From positions 1 through 64,000 of the forward strand of contig NZ_BAAATZ010000004.1 in the NCBI RefSeq assembly GCF_039533685.1: 64,000 bases of DNA, read 5' to 3'. Positions 48,648 through 57,241 of this stretch are shown here, one piece after another. Origin of the DNA: Actinocorallia aurantiaca. GTDB lineage: Bacteria > Actinomycetota > Actinomycetes > Streptosporangiales > Streptosporangiaceae. Under the pieces are notes generated by a model, which searched no databases, was not told where the DNA came from, and saw only the letters and a list, made by a program, of their open reading frames with translations. A program made the position numbers and the translations under genes. Each line of letters starts with the position of its first letter. Positions within the stretch are counted from its first letter, which is position 1.

Positions 48648-49709
48648 CTATTGCTCCCACTGACCCCGGTTGCGCAGTTCGGTGATCGGCCCCACGGGGA
48701 AGCCGCAGCCGAGGGTCATCGCCGCGTCGGCCGAGTCCGCGTCGCAGTAGCCGCTGCGCACCATCTCGGCGGCGTCCTGGAGGTAGGGGCCGTAGAGCCG
48801 CTCGGAGACCTCCGCGGAGGCCTTGCCCTCGACCGCGTTGACGACGCTTCCGGAGCCGACCTTCTCGTAGGTGTAGAAGCCGCGGCCGGTCTTGCGGCCG
48901 AGCGCGCCCTCGGCGACCAGGGAGCGCAGCAGCGCCGCCGGCTCGTGGCGGGCCTCGCCGGAGTCGCGGTGGATGGCCTCCAGCACCTCCAGGCAGGTGT
49001 CGAGGCCGATGAGGTCCATCAGGGTGAGCGGGCCCATGGGCAGCCCGATCGCCGTCATGGAGGCGTCGATGTCCTCCTTGCCCGCCTCGCCGGACTCCAG
49101 CAGCCGGGCGGCGGGGCCGAGGTAGCCGAAGAGCAGCCGGTTGGCGACGAACCCGGCGCGGTCCCCGATGGTGACGGGAGTCTTGCCCAGGTCGCGGACC
49201 AGTTCGGTGACGGCGGAGACGAACTCCGGCCGCGACCGCTCGGTGCCGATGACCTCGACCAGCTTCATCACGGGGGCGGGGTTGAAGAAGTGCACGCCGA
49301 CGATCGAGTCCGGACGGGTGGTCGCGGCGGCGATCTCGGTCACCGAAAGGGACGAGGTGTTGGTGGCCAGCACCGCGTCCGGGCCGCAGACCTTGTCGAG
49401 CTCCGCGAAGACCTTCTCCTTCAGGTCGATGCGCTCGGGCACCGCCTCGATCACCAGGTCGCAGTCGGACAGGGCCGCGAAGTCGGTGGAGAAGACGACG
49501 CGCCCGAGGATCTCCGCCTGCGCCTCCTCGCTGAGCCTGCCGCGCTTGACCGCGCGTCCGGTCGAGGCCTCGATGTTGCCCCGGCCCCGCTCCAGCGCCG
49601 CGTCGTTGATCTCGACGCCGACGGTCTCGACGCCCCCGCGCGCCAGTACCTCGGCGATCCCGGCACCCATGGTGCCCAGCCCGACCACACCCACCTTGCG
49701 GAAACCCAT
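48648..49709 (-). CDS. 3-hydroxyacyl-CoA (3-hydroxybutyryl-CoA) dehydrogenase
   Basis: 353 aa. NAD-binding GLGTMGAGIAEVLARGG at the N-terminus; then catalytic-domain segments NTSSLSVTEIA, GVHFFNPAPVMKLVEVI, KTPVTIGDRAGFVANRLL and GPLTLMDLIGLDTCL. The C-terminal extension repeats part of the last domain. It converts 3-hydroxybutyryl-CoA and acetoacetyl-CoA. It would work with the thiolase at 42073. AAGGGAATGAC precedes the ATG. Confidence 0.93.
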   Translation of the reverse strand: MGFRKVGVVGLGTMGAGIAEVLARGGVETVGVEINDAALERGRGNIEASTGRAVKRGRLSEEAQAEILGRVVFSTDFAALSDCDLVIEAVPERIDLKEKVFAELDKVCGPDAVLATNTSSLSVTEIAAATTRPDSIVGVHFFNPAPVMKLVEVIGTERSRPEFVSAVTELVRDLGKTPVTIGDRAGFVANRLLFGYLGPAARLLESGEAGKEDIDASMTAIGLPMGPLTLMDLIGLDTCLEVLEAIHRDSGEARHEPAALLRSLVAEGALGRKTGRGFYTYEKVGSGSVVNAVEGKASAEVSERLYGPYLQDAAEMVRSGYCDADSADAAMTLGCGFPVGPITELRNRGQWEQ

Positions 49710-49774
49710 GTCATTCCCTTCCAACGGTTCTGGGTGAAGTCTCGCAGACGCCCCGCCGGGGCATGCCAGGGAGC

Positions 49775-50806
49775 ATGCGCTTTGCTCTCTTCCTCCCCTC
49801 CGGGCAGTGGCCGGGCCGCTCCCCCGGCGCGGCTCTGGCACGGACGGTCGGGCTGGCCCGGCTGGCCGAGGAGTACGGGTTCGACGACGTGTGGCTGGCC
49901 GAGCACCATTTCATGGGCTACGGGGTCTGCCCGTCCCCGGTCGTCCTGGCCGGGCATCTGCTGGGCGCGACCAGCCGGATCGGGGTGGGCACCGGGGTGG
50001 CGGTGCTGCCGGCCCGGCATCCGGTGGCGCTGGCGGAGGAGGCCGCACTGCTGGCCTCGGTGGCGCCCGGCCGTTTCCGGCTGGGGGTGGGCAGGGGCGG
50101 CCCGTGGCGGGAGCTGGAGGTCTTCGGCACCGGGCTGGAGCGCTGGGAGCGCGGTTTCCCCGAGGCGCTGGAGTTGATGCTGTCCTGGCTGCGGGCCGCC
50201 CCAGGCGGCCGTGTCGGCGCTGACGGCGAGTTCTTCCGGTTCCGGGAGGTGCCGGTGGTGCCCGTGCCCGAGACGCCGCCGGAGGTGTACGTCGCCTGCA
50301 CGAGCCCGGAGACGGAGGCACTGGCCGCCGCGCACGGACTGCCGATGCTGCTGGGCATGCACGTGGGCGACGCGGAGAAGGCCGAGGCCGTCGCCCGGTA
50401 CCGGGCCGCGGGCGGTCCGGAGCCGGTGCGGCATGTCTCCACCGGCGTCGCCTGGGTCGCCGATTCCCGGCGGGAGGCGCACGCGACCGTCCAGGCGGAA
50501 CTGCCCCGGTGGCTGGGACCCGGGCTGGCCGGTTACATGCCCGTGGACGACCGGATGAGGCCGGTGACGGACGCGGCCGCGTACGCGCGGAAGCTGTGCG
50601 GGCTGCACGCGGTCGGCACGGTGGAGGACTGCGTGGAGGCGCTGGCCCGCGCCTGCGCGGTCCCCGGAGTCGGGCAGGTGAGCCTGCTGGTGGAGTGCTC
50701 GGAGGACGAGGACCGGGTGGCCGAGAACGTGAAACGCCTCGGCAGCGAGGTGCTGCCGAGGCTTCGGGCGGAACTCAGCAGTCGCGCAGTTCCGGCGACT
50801 GGTTGA
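49775..50806 (+). CDS. LLM-class flavin-dependent oxidoreductase
   Basis: 343 aa from the ATG at 49775 (AGGGA upstream). Luciferase-like barrel: DDVWLAEHHFMGYG, IGVGTGVAVLPARHPVALAEEAALLASVAPGRFRLGVGRGG, and the family's C-terminal GTVEDCVEALA. It uses FMN or F420 on an unknown substrate. Its 3' end overlaps the convergent SCO5389-like gene by 32 bp. Confidence 0.88.
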   Translation: MRFALFLPSGQWPGRSPGAALARTVGLARLAEEYGFDDVWLAEHHFMGYGVCPSPVVLAGHLLGATSRIGVGTGVAVLPARHPVALAEEAALLASVAPGRFRLGVGRGGPWRELEVFGTGLERWERGFPEALELMLSWLRAAPGGRVGADGEFFRFREVPVVPVPETPPEVYVACTSPETEALAAAHGLPMLLGMHVGDAEKAEAVARYRAAGGPEPVRHVSTGVAWVADSRREAHATVQAELPRWLGPGLAGYMPVDDRMRPVTDAAAYARKLCGLHAVGTVEDCVEALARACAVPGVGQVSLLVECSEDEDRVAENVKRLGSEVLPRLRAELSSRAVPATG

Positions 50807-51167
50807 GGATCTGCTCGCGTGCGGTCACGAACCGGCGGTAGGTCTGGGAGTTCGCGGCCGGACCCGAGAAGACCGCGACCCTGTGGCAGTTCTGGAAGGC
50901 CAGCTTGACCCCGAAGTAGCGCTCGATGCTGCCCCGCATCGCGTCGCTGGCCAGGACGCGCAGCAACTGGCCGCGCGCCTCCTCGTCCGGGGGCGGGGTC
51001 TGGTTGTCGGCGAACTCGCCGCCGGCCACCTCCAGGTCGGCGACCAGACCGCTGATGAGGTCCCAGGCGTAGGGCAGGGAGTCCCGGATGCACTCGACGA
51101 ACGTGGCGTCGTCGATTTCACCCTGCTTGGCCTGGTCGAGCAACTGGGGGGAGACGTCTAGAGACAT
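50775..51167 (-). CDS. SCO5389-like conserved actinobacterial protein
   Basis: 130 aa. The sequence matches the SCO5389 family, named from Streptomyces coelicolor: MSLDVSPQLLDQAKQGEIDDATFVECIRDSLPYAWDLI, then VASDAMRGSIERYFG-like helices and a C-terminal RFVTAREQILNQSPELRDC. Mostly helical; function unknown. Its location near the 3-hydroxyacyl-CoA dehydrogenase repeats the Streptomyces neighbourhood as I recall it. Confidence 0.8.
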   Translation of the reverse strand: MSLDVSPQLLDQAKQGEIDDATFVECIRDSLPYAWDLISGLVADLEVAGGEFADNQTPPPDEEARGQLLRVLASDAMRGSIERYFGVKLAFQNCHRVAVFSGPAANSQTYRRFVTAREQILNQSPELRDC

Positions 51168-51286
51168 GCGTGTGGATTCCTTCCGCCGAGTTGTCCACTC
51201 GCGACGCTAATCACCTTTGCGGACCGCGTCCAGAGGTCCGGCCCGGCGGAAGGACGCCCTTCGCTTACCTCACCGAAAGAGTTCCC

Positions 51287-52786
51287 TTACCGGTAGGTCT
51301 TCCCGTGGAGCTTCTTCATCAGGTTGACGATCTGCTCCACCTCCTTCTCCGTACGGGTGAAGGTGGTGGTGTCGAGCGGCGTCTTGAAGCGCTGGCGGGT
51401 GATCGCCTTGGCCCGGGCGAACTCGCGCAGGCCGTCCGCGCCGTGGATGCGGCCGAAGCCCGACTCGCCCGTCCCGCCGAAGGGCAGGCCGGGGATCAGC
51501 GCGAACGCGAGGGCCGCGTTGATCGAGGTCATGCCGCTGCGCAGCTTCCGCGCCACCTCGATGGCCGACCTGCTGCGCGAGAAGATCGTCGCGGCCAGGC
51601 CGTACTCGGTGGCGTTGGCCCGCTCGATCGCCTCGTCGACGTCCTTGACCTTGGAGACGGTGACGGTCGGCCCGAAGGTCTCCTCGCAGATCGCCGAGGA
51701 GGTCTCCGGCACGTCCACCAGCACGACCGGGTCGACGAACGGGCGGCGCACCGACTCGGGCCCGCCGACCACGGCCCGTCCGCCACTGGCCAGCGCGTCG
51801 TTGATGTGCCGCTCGATGATGTCGAGCTGCCTGGGCATGGTGATGGGCCCGAAGGAGGTTCCCTCCTCCTCGTAACCCGCCTTGAGCTTGTTCGCGCGCT
51901 CGGTCAGCTTGCCGAGGAACTCGTCGTAGACGCTCTCCACCACGTAGATGCGCTCGACGCCGGTGCACGTCTGGCCGGCGTTGGACATCGCGCCCCACAG
52001 CGCGGACGCCGCGGCGGCGTCGAGGTCGGCGTCGCCGGCCACGATGAAGGCGTCCTTGCCGCCGCATTCGGCGACGATCGGCGTGAGGGTCTCGGCGCAG
52101 GCGGCCATGACCTTCTTGGCGGTCGGGCCGGAACCGGTGAAGGCCACCTTGTTCACGCCCGCGCGGCACAGCGCGCCGCCCGTCTCGCCGTAACCGGTGA
52201 GGACCTGGAAGACGGGGTGCTCGGGCACTGCCTCGGCCATCAGCTCGCCGAGCAGGACGCCGACGCCGGGGGTGTACTCCGACGGCTTGAACACCACGGT
52301 GTTGCCGGCCGCGAGCGCGAAGGCGATCGACCCCATCGGGGTGTAGATCGGGTAGTTCCACGGGCCGATGACGCCGACGACGCCCAGCGGGTGGTACTCC
52401 AGGATCGCCTTCTGGTTGATGGCGAGCAGGCCGGGGAAGACGCTGCGCGGCCCGAGCACCTTGCCGGCGTTCCTGGCGGCCCAGTCGAGCAGGTTGATCG
52501 CGCCGACGGCCTCGAAGACCGCGTCGCCGACCGGCTTGCCGGTCTCCTCGTGGATCACCCGCGCCACCTCGTTGAGGTTGCGGGCGATGGCGCTCTTGAA
52601 GTTGAGCAGCCGGACGCGCCGTCCCTTCCAGCCGAGCCCGGCCCACCACTCCGCGGCGGCCTTGGCCCGCTGGACCGCTTCGAGCACCGCCTTCTCGTCG
52701 TGAACGGGGTGCTCTCCGACGACGTCACCGGTCGCCGGGTTGAGGGACGTGAAGGTCGTGCTGCCCGTTTCGGTCGTGACCGACAT
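51287..52786 (-). CDS. NAD(P)-dependent aldehyde (succinate-semialdehyde-type) dehydrogenase
   Basis: 499 aa. Aldehyde dehydrogenase superfamily: GPWNYPIYTPMGSIAFALAAGNTVVFKPSEYTP, AFTGSGPTAKKVM, the general-base Glu in VAECGGKDAFIV, nucleophile Cys in SNAGQTCTGVERIYV, then EETFGPTVTV and FGGTGESGFGRIHG. It resembles the actinobacterial succinic semialdehyde dehydrogenase group; other aldehydes are possible. It stands alone. Confidence 0.88.
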   Translation of the reverse strand: MSVTTETGSTTFTSLNPATGDVVGEHPVHDEKAVLEAVQRAKAAAEWWAGLGWKGRRVRLLNFKSAIARNLNEVARVIHEETGKPVGDAVFEAVGAINLLDWAARNAGKVLGPRSVFPGLLAINQKAILEYHPLGVVGVIGPWNYPIYTPMGSIAFALAAGNTVVFKPSEYTPGVGVLLGELMAEAVPEHPVFQVLTGYGETGGALCRAGVNKVAFTGSGPTAKKVMAACAETLTPIVAECGGKDAFIVAGDADLDAAAASALWGAMSNAGQTCTGVERIYVVESVYDEFLGKLTERANKLKAGYEEEGTSFGPITMPRQLDIIERHINDALASGGRAVVGGPESVRRPFVDPVVLVDVPETSSAICEETFGPTVTVSKVKDVDEAIERANATEYGLAATIFSRSRSAIEVARKLRSGMTSINAALAFALIPGLPFGGTGESGFGRIHGADGLREFARAKAITRQRFKTPLDTTTFTRTEKEVEQIVNLMKKLHGKTYR

Positions 52787-52859
52787 AACGGGACCTCCCA
52801 GAGAGACAGAGACGGCTGTTCCAGCGTAGTAAATCATCACTTACGCCTTCTCGGTAGCT

Positions 52860-53648
52860 TCACCTCTGCCAGAAGAGGAACAGCAGGTGGCCCAGCCTCG
52901 CGGCGTCGGCGTCGATCCCGAACCAGCCCGTGATGCGGTACACGAGATCGAAGAACCAGCCGTTGAAGACCGGGATCCACAGCAGCGCTATGAGCCCCAG
53001 GAACGCGTAGCTCCCCCAGGGCGCGACCTTCCGCACGAACGTGCGCGGCAGGTAGGGCTCCCAGACGCCGAAGCCGTCCAGGCCCGGGACCGGCAGCAGG
53101 TTCAGCACCGACGCGGTGACCTGCAGGAACCCCAGATAGGCCAGCGCGCACCAGAACACCAGGTGACCGGACCCCGCCAGCCTCGTCAGCGCCAGCCCGA
53201 CCGCCACCGCGAACACCACGTTCGCCAGCGGCCCGGCCAGCGACACCAGGCTGTGCCGCAGCCTGCCCCGGATCGCGCCCCGGTCCACCCACACCGCGCC
53301 GCCGGGCAGGCCGATGCCGCCGAGCAGCAGGAACAGCACCGGCAGGACGATGCTGAGCGTCATGTCGGTGTACTTCAGCGGGTTCAGGGTGAGGTAGCCG
53401 CGGGCCTCGATCATCCGGTCGCCGAAGCGGTGCGCCAGGAAGGCGTGCCCGAACTCGTGCAGGCACAGCGACACGATCCAGGCGCCCACCACGAACCCGA
53501 ACACCGCCAGCCGCGCCGGCTGCTCGTCCAGGGCATCGCCGTAATGCCAGGCGCCCAGCCCGCAGGCGACGGTGAACGCCAGGATCCCCAGGAAGACGGG
53601 GCTGATCCCCCGGCCGGAACGGTGCGCCGTCGGCTCTGCTGCTCTCAC
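52860..53648 (-). CDS. Site-2 protease family (M50) membrane metalloprotease
   Basis: 262 aa with about five membrane segments. Zinc motif H64EFGH68 in the first third and the third ligand Asp in NLLPVPGLDGFGVW. Cleaves within membranes in related proteins, often in stress or sigma-factor control; the substrate here is unknown. GTG start. Separated by 36 bp from the tail of the TetR gene on the same strand. Confidence 0.86.
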   Translation of the reverse strand: MRAAEPTAHRSGRGISPVFLGILAFTVACGLGAWHYGDALDEQPARLAVFGFVVGAWIVSLCLHEFGHAFLAHRFGDRMIEARGYLTLNPLKYTDMTLSIVLPVLFLLLGGIGLPGGAVWVDRGAIRGRLRHSLVSLAGPLANVVFAVAVGLALTRLAGSGHLVFWCALAYLGFLQVTASVLNLLPVPGLDGFGVWEPYLPRTFVRKVAPWGSYAFLGLIALLWIPVFNGWFFDLVYRITGWFGIDADAARLGHLLFLFWQR

Positions 53649-53684
53649 GGGGCGAACGCTATCCCGCCCGGTGTATGGGGGGAA

Positions 53685-54248
53685 TCAGGGGACCAGGGCG
53701 GGCACCACGTACAGGCGCAGGAACCTCCGGGTCTCCTCGTCGGCCCGGACCAGGGGGGCGAGGCTGAGCGAGGCGATCATCCGGAAGAGGAACTCCACGG
53801 TCCCGGCGACGTCCAGTTCGGGGCGGAGCAGACCGGCCTCCTGGGCGGCGGCGAAGTAGGGCTCGACCCGTTCGGCGCACATGTCCAGCGCCCGCTGCGA
53901 GGCCTGGCTGACCACCTGGTGGGTGTGCCCCACCGCCTCCGGCACGAACAGCGCGGCGAAGCGCGGCTCGCCCTGGACGAACTCGACCGCGTCCATGACC
54001 CCGGCCACGACGGCCTCGGCGGGGGTGAACTCCTGCGGCAGCCGGTCCCCCATGCGGTCGAGGAAGCGCCCGACGTCGCGCAGGAAGACGGCCAGGATCA
54101 GCTCGTCCCTGCCTCCGGAGAAGTTGCGGTAGAGCGTGGCGCGCGACATGCCCGCCGCGTGCGCGACGTCCTCGACGGTCGTCTTGGCGACTCCGAATTT
54201 GGCGAAGCATTCCTCCGCGGCATCGATGATCTTCTCCTGAGGCGACAT
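53685..54248 (-). CDS. TetR/AcrR-family regulator
   Basis: 187 aa. N-terminal HTH: KIIDAAEECFAKFGVAKTTVEDVAHAAGMSRATLYRNFSGGRDELI. The C-terminal ligand-binding region is family-variable. It is divergent from the MpaB-type oxygenase gene, with an 8-bp inverted repeat between them that is a good candidate for its operator. It probably represses itself and that gene. Confidence 0.9.
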   Translation of the reverse strand: MSPQEKIIDAAEECFAKFGVAKTTVEDVAHAAGMSRATLYRNFSGGRDELILAVFLRDVGRFLDRMGDRLPQEFTPAEAVVAGVMDAVEFVQGEPRFAALFVPEAVGHTHQVVSQASQRALDMCAERVEPYFAAAQEAGLLRPELDVAGTVEFLFRMIASLSLAPLVRADEETRRFLRLYVVPALVP

Positions 54249-54263
54249 GGTCACAGCCTAACC

Positions 54264-54291
54264 GTGAGACACGACTTGTGTTTTGTCTCAC
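54264..54291. promoter_or_regulatory. Candidate TetR operator GTGAGACA-N12-TGTCTCAC
   Basis: Perfect 8-bp inverted repeat in the 63-bp space between the divergent TetR and oxygenase genes, placed where it could block both promoters. Confidence 0.6.
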
Positions 54292-54311
54292 GACTGCGTG
54301 AGTATGGACCC

Positions 54312-55202
54312 ATGAACCTCCGCAAGACGATCGACGACTCCTACTGGTCCATGCTCGCCGCCGCGCACCTGCCCGGAGAGCAGTACACCGAGCCGGTGGG
54401 CGACCCCGGTCTCTTCGGACCCGGCTCCGCCCTGTGGTACGTCCACACCGACGTCACGGGGGTCCTCGGCGGAGTCTCGGGCCTGCTGCTGGGCACCCTG
54501 AACGAGCCCGTCACGCACGGCACCAACCAGCACTCCAGCTATCTGGAGGACCCGATGAAGCGGCTCGGCTTCACCAGCAGCTTCATCCGGGGCATGTCCT
54601 TCGCCTCCACCCCCGTCGCCGAGAAGCTGGCCGGGATCGTCCGGACCATGCACAAGCGGGTGCACGGCACCATGCCCGACGGCCGCCCCTACTCCGCGAC
54701 CAGCTCCGACGACATCATCTGGACGGGGACCACCCAGGCCTACCAGGCCGCCCGCGCCCACCTGCGCTACCACCCCAAGCCCCTGGACGGGAAGGGCATC
54801 GACGAGTACCTCTCCCAGTACGCCGTCATCTCCGAGAAGCTCGGCGCCACCGACGTCCCCAAGTCCCGCGCCGACGTCGAGGACTACTTCGCCATGATGC
54901 GCCCCCGCCTGACCGTCAGCGAGGAGACCCTGGAGGCCATCGGCTTCCTCCGCGGCCCCTACGGCGACGACAAGGTCACCCAGACCACCACCCAGATCGT
55001 CAGCCGCGTCGCCACCGACCTCCTTCCCGGCTGGGCCAAGCGCCTCCTCGGCCTGCACCCCACCACCCCTCTGGCACCCCTCGCCGCCCGCGCCGCCGGC
55101 CTGGCCATCACCCGGACCCTCCGTTACGGCGTCCACCAGCGCTACGTCGAGCAGGCCCACAAGCGCGTCGGCGCGGCCTTCGTCCCGCCCGGCGACCTGT
55201 GA
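54312..55202 (+). CDS. MpaB-family oxygenase (DUF2236)
   Basis: 296 aa. Family pattern: VLGGVSGLLLGTLNEPVTHGTNQHSSYLEDPMKRLGFTSSFI, then VHGTMPDGRPYSATSSDDIIWTGTTQAYQ (a haem- or metal-linked region in relatives), and RTLRYGVHQRYV near the end. Members include the latex-clearing-protein type of haem-dependent oxygenases. The substrate here is unknown. Probably controlled by the divergent TetR regulator. Confidence 0.82.
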   Translation: MNLRKTIDDSYWSMLAAAHLPGEQYTEPVGDPGLFGPGSALWYVHTDVTGVLGGVSGLLLGTLNEPVTHGTNQHSSYLEDPMKRLGFTSSFIRGMSFASTPVAEKLAGIVRTMHKRVHGTMPDGRPYSATSSDDIIWTGTTQAYQAARAHLRYHPKPLDGKGIDEYLSQYAVISEKLGATDVPKSRADVEDYFAMMRPRLTVSEETLEAIGFLRGPYGDDKVTQTTTQIVSRVATDLLPGWAKRLLGLHPTTPLAPLAARAAGLAITRTLRYGVHQRYVEQAHKRVGAAFVPPGDL

Positions 55203-55230
55203 CACCCGGCCCGACTCGCCGCGGGTTTCC

Positions 55231-55260
55231 GCCCCCGGAGGCCGGCCGGCCTCCGGGGGC
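55231..55260. terminator. 30-bp perfect palindrome terminator
   Basis: A fully symmetric GC-rich sequence (13-bp stem, GGCC at the turn) 29 bp after the oxygenase stop. Confidence 0.7.
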
Positions 55261-55360
55261 CTTCGCCTACTGGGGGCAAGAATAGGGACAAAATGGTCTA
55301 GTCGGACAAAATAGACTCGGCACTGACCTTAAGGGTGAATGCGTTAATTCTCCCGCCTTC

Positions 55361-55450
55361 TTGACCGAATGCGAAGCCGAGTGGACATTTCTCAATACTT
55401 TATGCCGGACAGATGCTGGGTGAAGTCACACTTCGCATCTGGAGGTTGAC
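55361..55450 (+). promoter_or_regulatory. Conserved promoter and leader, module 1
   Basis: TTGACC (55361-55366), 17-bp spacer, GACATT (55384-55389), then a leader containing GGACAGATGC and CTGGAGGTTGAC just before the ATG. The same layout recurs before the three following genes. Confidence 0.6.
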
Positions 55451-55969
55451 ATGTTCAAAGAGACTCTCGGAGCCGCGGTACTCGGAGTGACGCTGGCGAG
55501 CGTGCCGGGAGCCGCCACGGCCGCGCCCGAGGACGCCGCGGCCACGTCCTCCGCGCCCTCCGCCGCGGCGGCCACCGCCGCGGCCCGGAGAGAGCGGCTC
55601 TTCGTCGACATCGACACCGAGCGCGTATGGCGGCGGCGCGGCCACATCGAGATCAAGGTCAGCGAGGCCGACAGCCGCAGGCGGGTGCGGGGGGTCCTGG
55701 CCTGCCTGCACACCAAGCGCTGGGGGCGCGGCGGCGGAGGCTGGGAGAGCCTCGGCTGCGAGCGCACCGACTGGAGGGGCGAGGCCGACTGGTACGTCAA
55801 CCTGGACCGGCGCAGCGTGTACCAGATCCGCATCCACCGGACCTGGCGTTACCACTCCTACCGCAGCGACTGGTTCCGTGTGCTGAACCGGGGCGGATGG
55901 GACAACGGCCGGGACCGGGACAACGGCTGGGACCGGAACAACGACATGAACGGTGACCGCCGCAGGTGA
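55451..55969 (+). CDS. Secreted protein of the tandem family, member 1
   Basis: 172 aa. Signal peptide MFKETLGAAVLGVTLASVPGAATA-like (cleavage near residue 24), close to that of the three genes that follow. The mature part differs from them: an Ala/Ser linker, a folded-looking domain of about 100 residues (FVDIDTERVWRRRGHIEIKVSEADSRRR... ACLHTKRW... SLGCERTDW... YVNLDRRSVYQIRIHRTWRYH) with two cysteines, and an Asn/Asp/Arg-rich tail. No known domain recognised. Ribosome site GGAGG before the ATG. Confidence 0.7.
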   Translation: MFKETLGAAVLGVTLASVPGAATAAPEDAAATSSAPSAAAATAAARRERLFVDIDTERVWRRRGHIEIKVSEADSRRRVRGVLACLHTKRWGRGGGGWESLGCERTDWRGEADWYVNLDRRSVYQIRIHRTWRYHSYRSDWFRVLNRGGWDNGRDRDNGWDRNNDMNGDRRR

Positions 55970-56040
55970 GAGGGCGGCTCGGACCGCGCGGAAGAGCTGA
56001 TCGCTGAATCGCGAATATCACCGTGATCCAGCCAAATCGG

Positions 56041-56072
56041 ATCCCCTGGAATCCTTATGGTTTCCAGGGGAT
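56041..56072 (+). terminator. Intrinsic terminator after member 1
   Basis: ATCCCCTGGAA (56041-56051) and TTCCAGGGGAT (56062-56072) form a stem followed by TTACTTATTT. Confidence 0.75.
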
Positions 56073-56142
56073 TTACTTATTTCAAGCCAGACCCCGAACC
56101 TCCAACAGTGTTTGAGAAGACAGAGCGTCCAGGCCGCCGGTT

Positions 56143-56230
56143 TTGACCAACAGTAGAACAGCCCGGACATTTCCCAATACCAAATGGCGGACAGATGCCG
56201 TTTAGTCACATCTTCACTCTGGAGGTAGAC
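56143..56230 (+). promoter_or_regulatory. Conserved promoter and leader, module 2
   Basis: TTGACC (56143-56148), 17-bp spacer, GACATT (56166-56171), then GGACAGATGCCGTTTAGTC and CTGGAGGTAGAC before the ATG. Confidence 0.65.
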
Positions 56231-56527
56231 ATGATCAAGGAAACCATCGGTGCCGCCGTCCTGGGTGCCGCCCTCTTCGGAGCCCCCGCCGTGGCGAACG
56301 CCGGCGAGGTCAGCACCGTCGGCAGCGGGTCGGCCACGGTCACCGCGCACTGCGACGACTGGTGCGACGGCGGCTGGGGCCACCGCCACCACCGCCGCCA
56401 CGGCTGGGGCCACGGCTGGGGCCACCACGGCTGGGGCGGGGGCTGGGGCCACCACGGCTGGGGCGGGGGCAGCTTCAACAACAACTACAGCGGCAACCAG
56501 TACGGCGGCATCAACTTCCGTATCTGA
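56231..56527 (+). CDS. Secreted His/Gly/Trp-rich protein, member 2
   Basis: 98 aa. Signal peptide ending APAVANA (cleavage after A24). Mature part: a short Ser/Val/Thr stretch, a paired-cysteine motif HCDDWC (41-45), then a low-complexity region of GWGHH-type repeats, and an end YSGNQYGGINFRI. The His and Cys content suggests binding of Zn, Cu or Ni outside the cell. The layout (signal, Cys pair, His repeats, conserved end) is shared only with member 3. No known family recognised. Confidence 0.78.
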   Translation: MIKETIGAAVLGAALFGAPAVANAGEVSTVGSGSATVTAHCDDWCDGGWGHRHHRRHGWGHGWGHHGWGGGWGHHGWGGGSFNNNYSGNQYGGINFRI

Positions 56528-56571
56528 CCCTGAGGCCCATCGATGAGGCCATGGCGGTAATGGCCCCATCC

Positions 56572-56632
56572 GGCCCCTCGGAGACCNNNNNNNNNNNNNN
56601 NNNNNNNNNNNNNNNNNNNNNTCCGAGGGGCC
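56572..56632 (+). terminator. Intrinsic terminator after member 2, loop lost in an assembly gap
   Basis: GGCCCCTCGGA (56572-56582) and TCCGAGGGGCC (56622-56632) are perfect complements flanking the N run, followed by TTTTCTTG. The equivalent site after member 3 is intact. Confidence 0.75.
56587..56621. other. Assembly gap (35 N)
   Basis: Run of unknown bases inside a terminator inverted repeat. Confidence 0.99.
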
Positions 56633-56694
56633 TTTTCTTGTTCTCCCCACCCGGCGAACAAGTCATTTCGAACAGCTGAATGGCTCATCACCGT

Positions 56695-56816
56695 TTTTGA
56701 CCGACCGAAGATCAAGTTGCGCATTTCTCCATACTCGATGCTGGACAGATGCCGTTTAGTCGCACTTCATCACTGGAGGTTGGCATGATCAAGGAAACCA
56801 TCGGAGCCCTCGTCCT
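56695..56816 (+). repeat. 122-bp direct repeat, copy A (promoter, leader, signal peptide)
   Basis: Matches 57242-57363 at all but two positions by my reading. It spans from before the -35 box through the leader and into the signal peptide of member 3. Similarity falls off within the signal-peptide region. Confidence 0.9.
56697..56784 (+). promoter_or_regulatory. Conserved promoter and leader, module 3
   Basis: TTGACC (56697-56702), 17-bp spacer, CGCATT (56720-56725), then GGACAGATGCCGTTTAGTC and CTGGAGGTTGGC before the ATG. Confidence 0.65.
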
Positions 56817-57108
56817 CGGCGCCGCCGTCCTCGGAGCCCCCGCCGTGGCGAACGCCGGCACCGCCGGCACCGCCGGCAGCGGGTCGGCCACGGTCACCGC
56901 GCACTGCGACAACTGGTGCGACGGCGGCTGGGGACGCCACCACGGCGGCCACCACGGCCACCACGGCGGCCACCACGGTCACCACGGCCACCACGGCTGG
57001 GGCCACCACGGCTGGGGCCACCACGGCTGGGGCCAGAACTGGAACAGCTACAACGGCAACTACAGCGGCAACCAGTACGGCGGCATCCACTTCCGCCTCC
57101 GTCGCTGA
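56785..57108 (+). CDS. Secreted His/Gly-rich protein, member 3
   Basis: 107 aa. Signal peptide MIKETIGALVLGA... ending APAVANA (A24). Then the same HCDNWC cysteine pair (C41, C45) as member 2 and a long His/Gly tract with eight HH pairs spaced by Gly and Trp, ending YSGNQYGGIHFRLRR. Its mature part is closest to member 2, while its promoter, leader and signal peptide are nearly identical to member 4. A metal-binding extracellular role is likely but unproven. Confidence 0.8.
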   Translation: MIKETIGALVLGAAVLGAPAVANAGTAGTAGSGSATVTAHCDNWCDGGWGRHHGGHHGHHGGHHGHHGHHGWGHHGWGHHGWGQNWNSYNGNYSGNQYGGIHFRLRR

Positions 57109-57146
57109 CGCCGCGGGTGAGGCCATGGCGGTAATGGCCTCACCCG

Positions 57147-57189
57147 GCCCCTCGGAGACCAGGTGTCCCCGAGGGGCTTTTTCTTTGTC
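57147..57189 (+). terminator. Intrinsic terminator after member 3
   Basis: GCCCCTCGG (57147-57155) pairs with CCGAGGGGC (57169-57177), followed by TTTTTCTTTGTCT. Just before it, GGTGAGGCCAT...ATGGCCTCACC forms a second, 11-bp hairpin. Confidence 0.8.
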
Positions 57190-57241
57190 TCCCCACCTAG
57201 CAAATAAGGCATTTCGGACAGCTGAACCGGCTCATTACCGG

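Noticed and set aside
56389..57035. Short GGC-TGG-GGC-CAC repeats as a possible CRISPR or satellite array
   Set aside because: They are codon-periodic Gly-Trp-Gly-His repeats inside secreted-protein genes, with no spacers and no cas genes.
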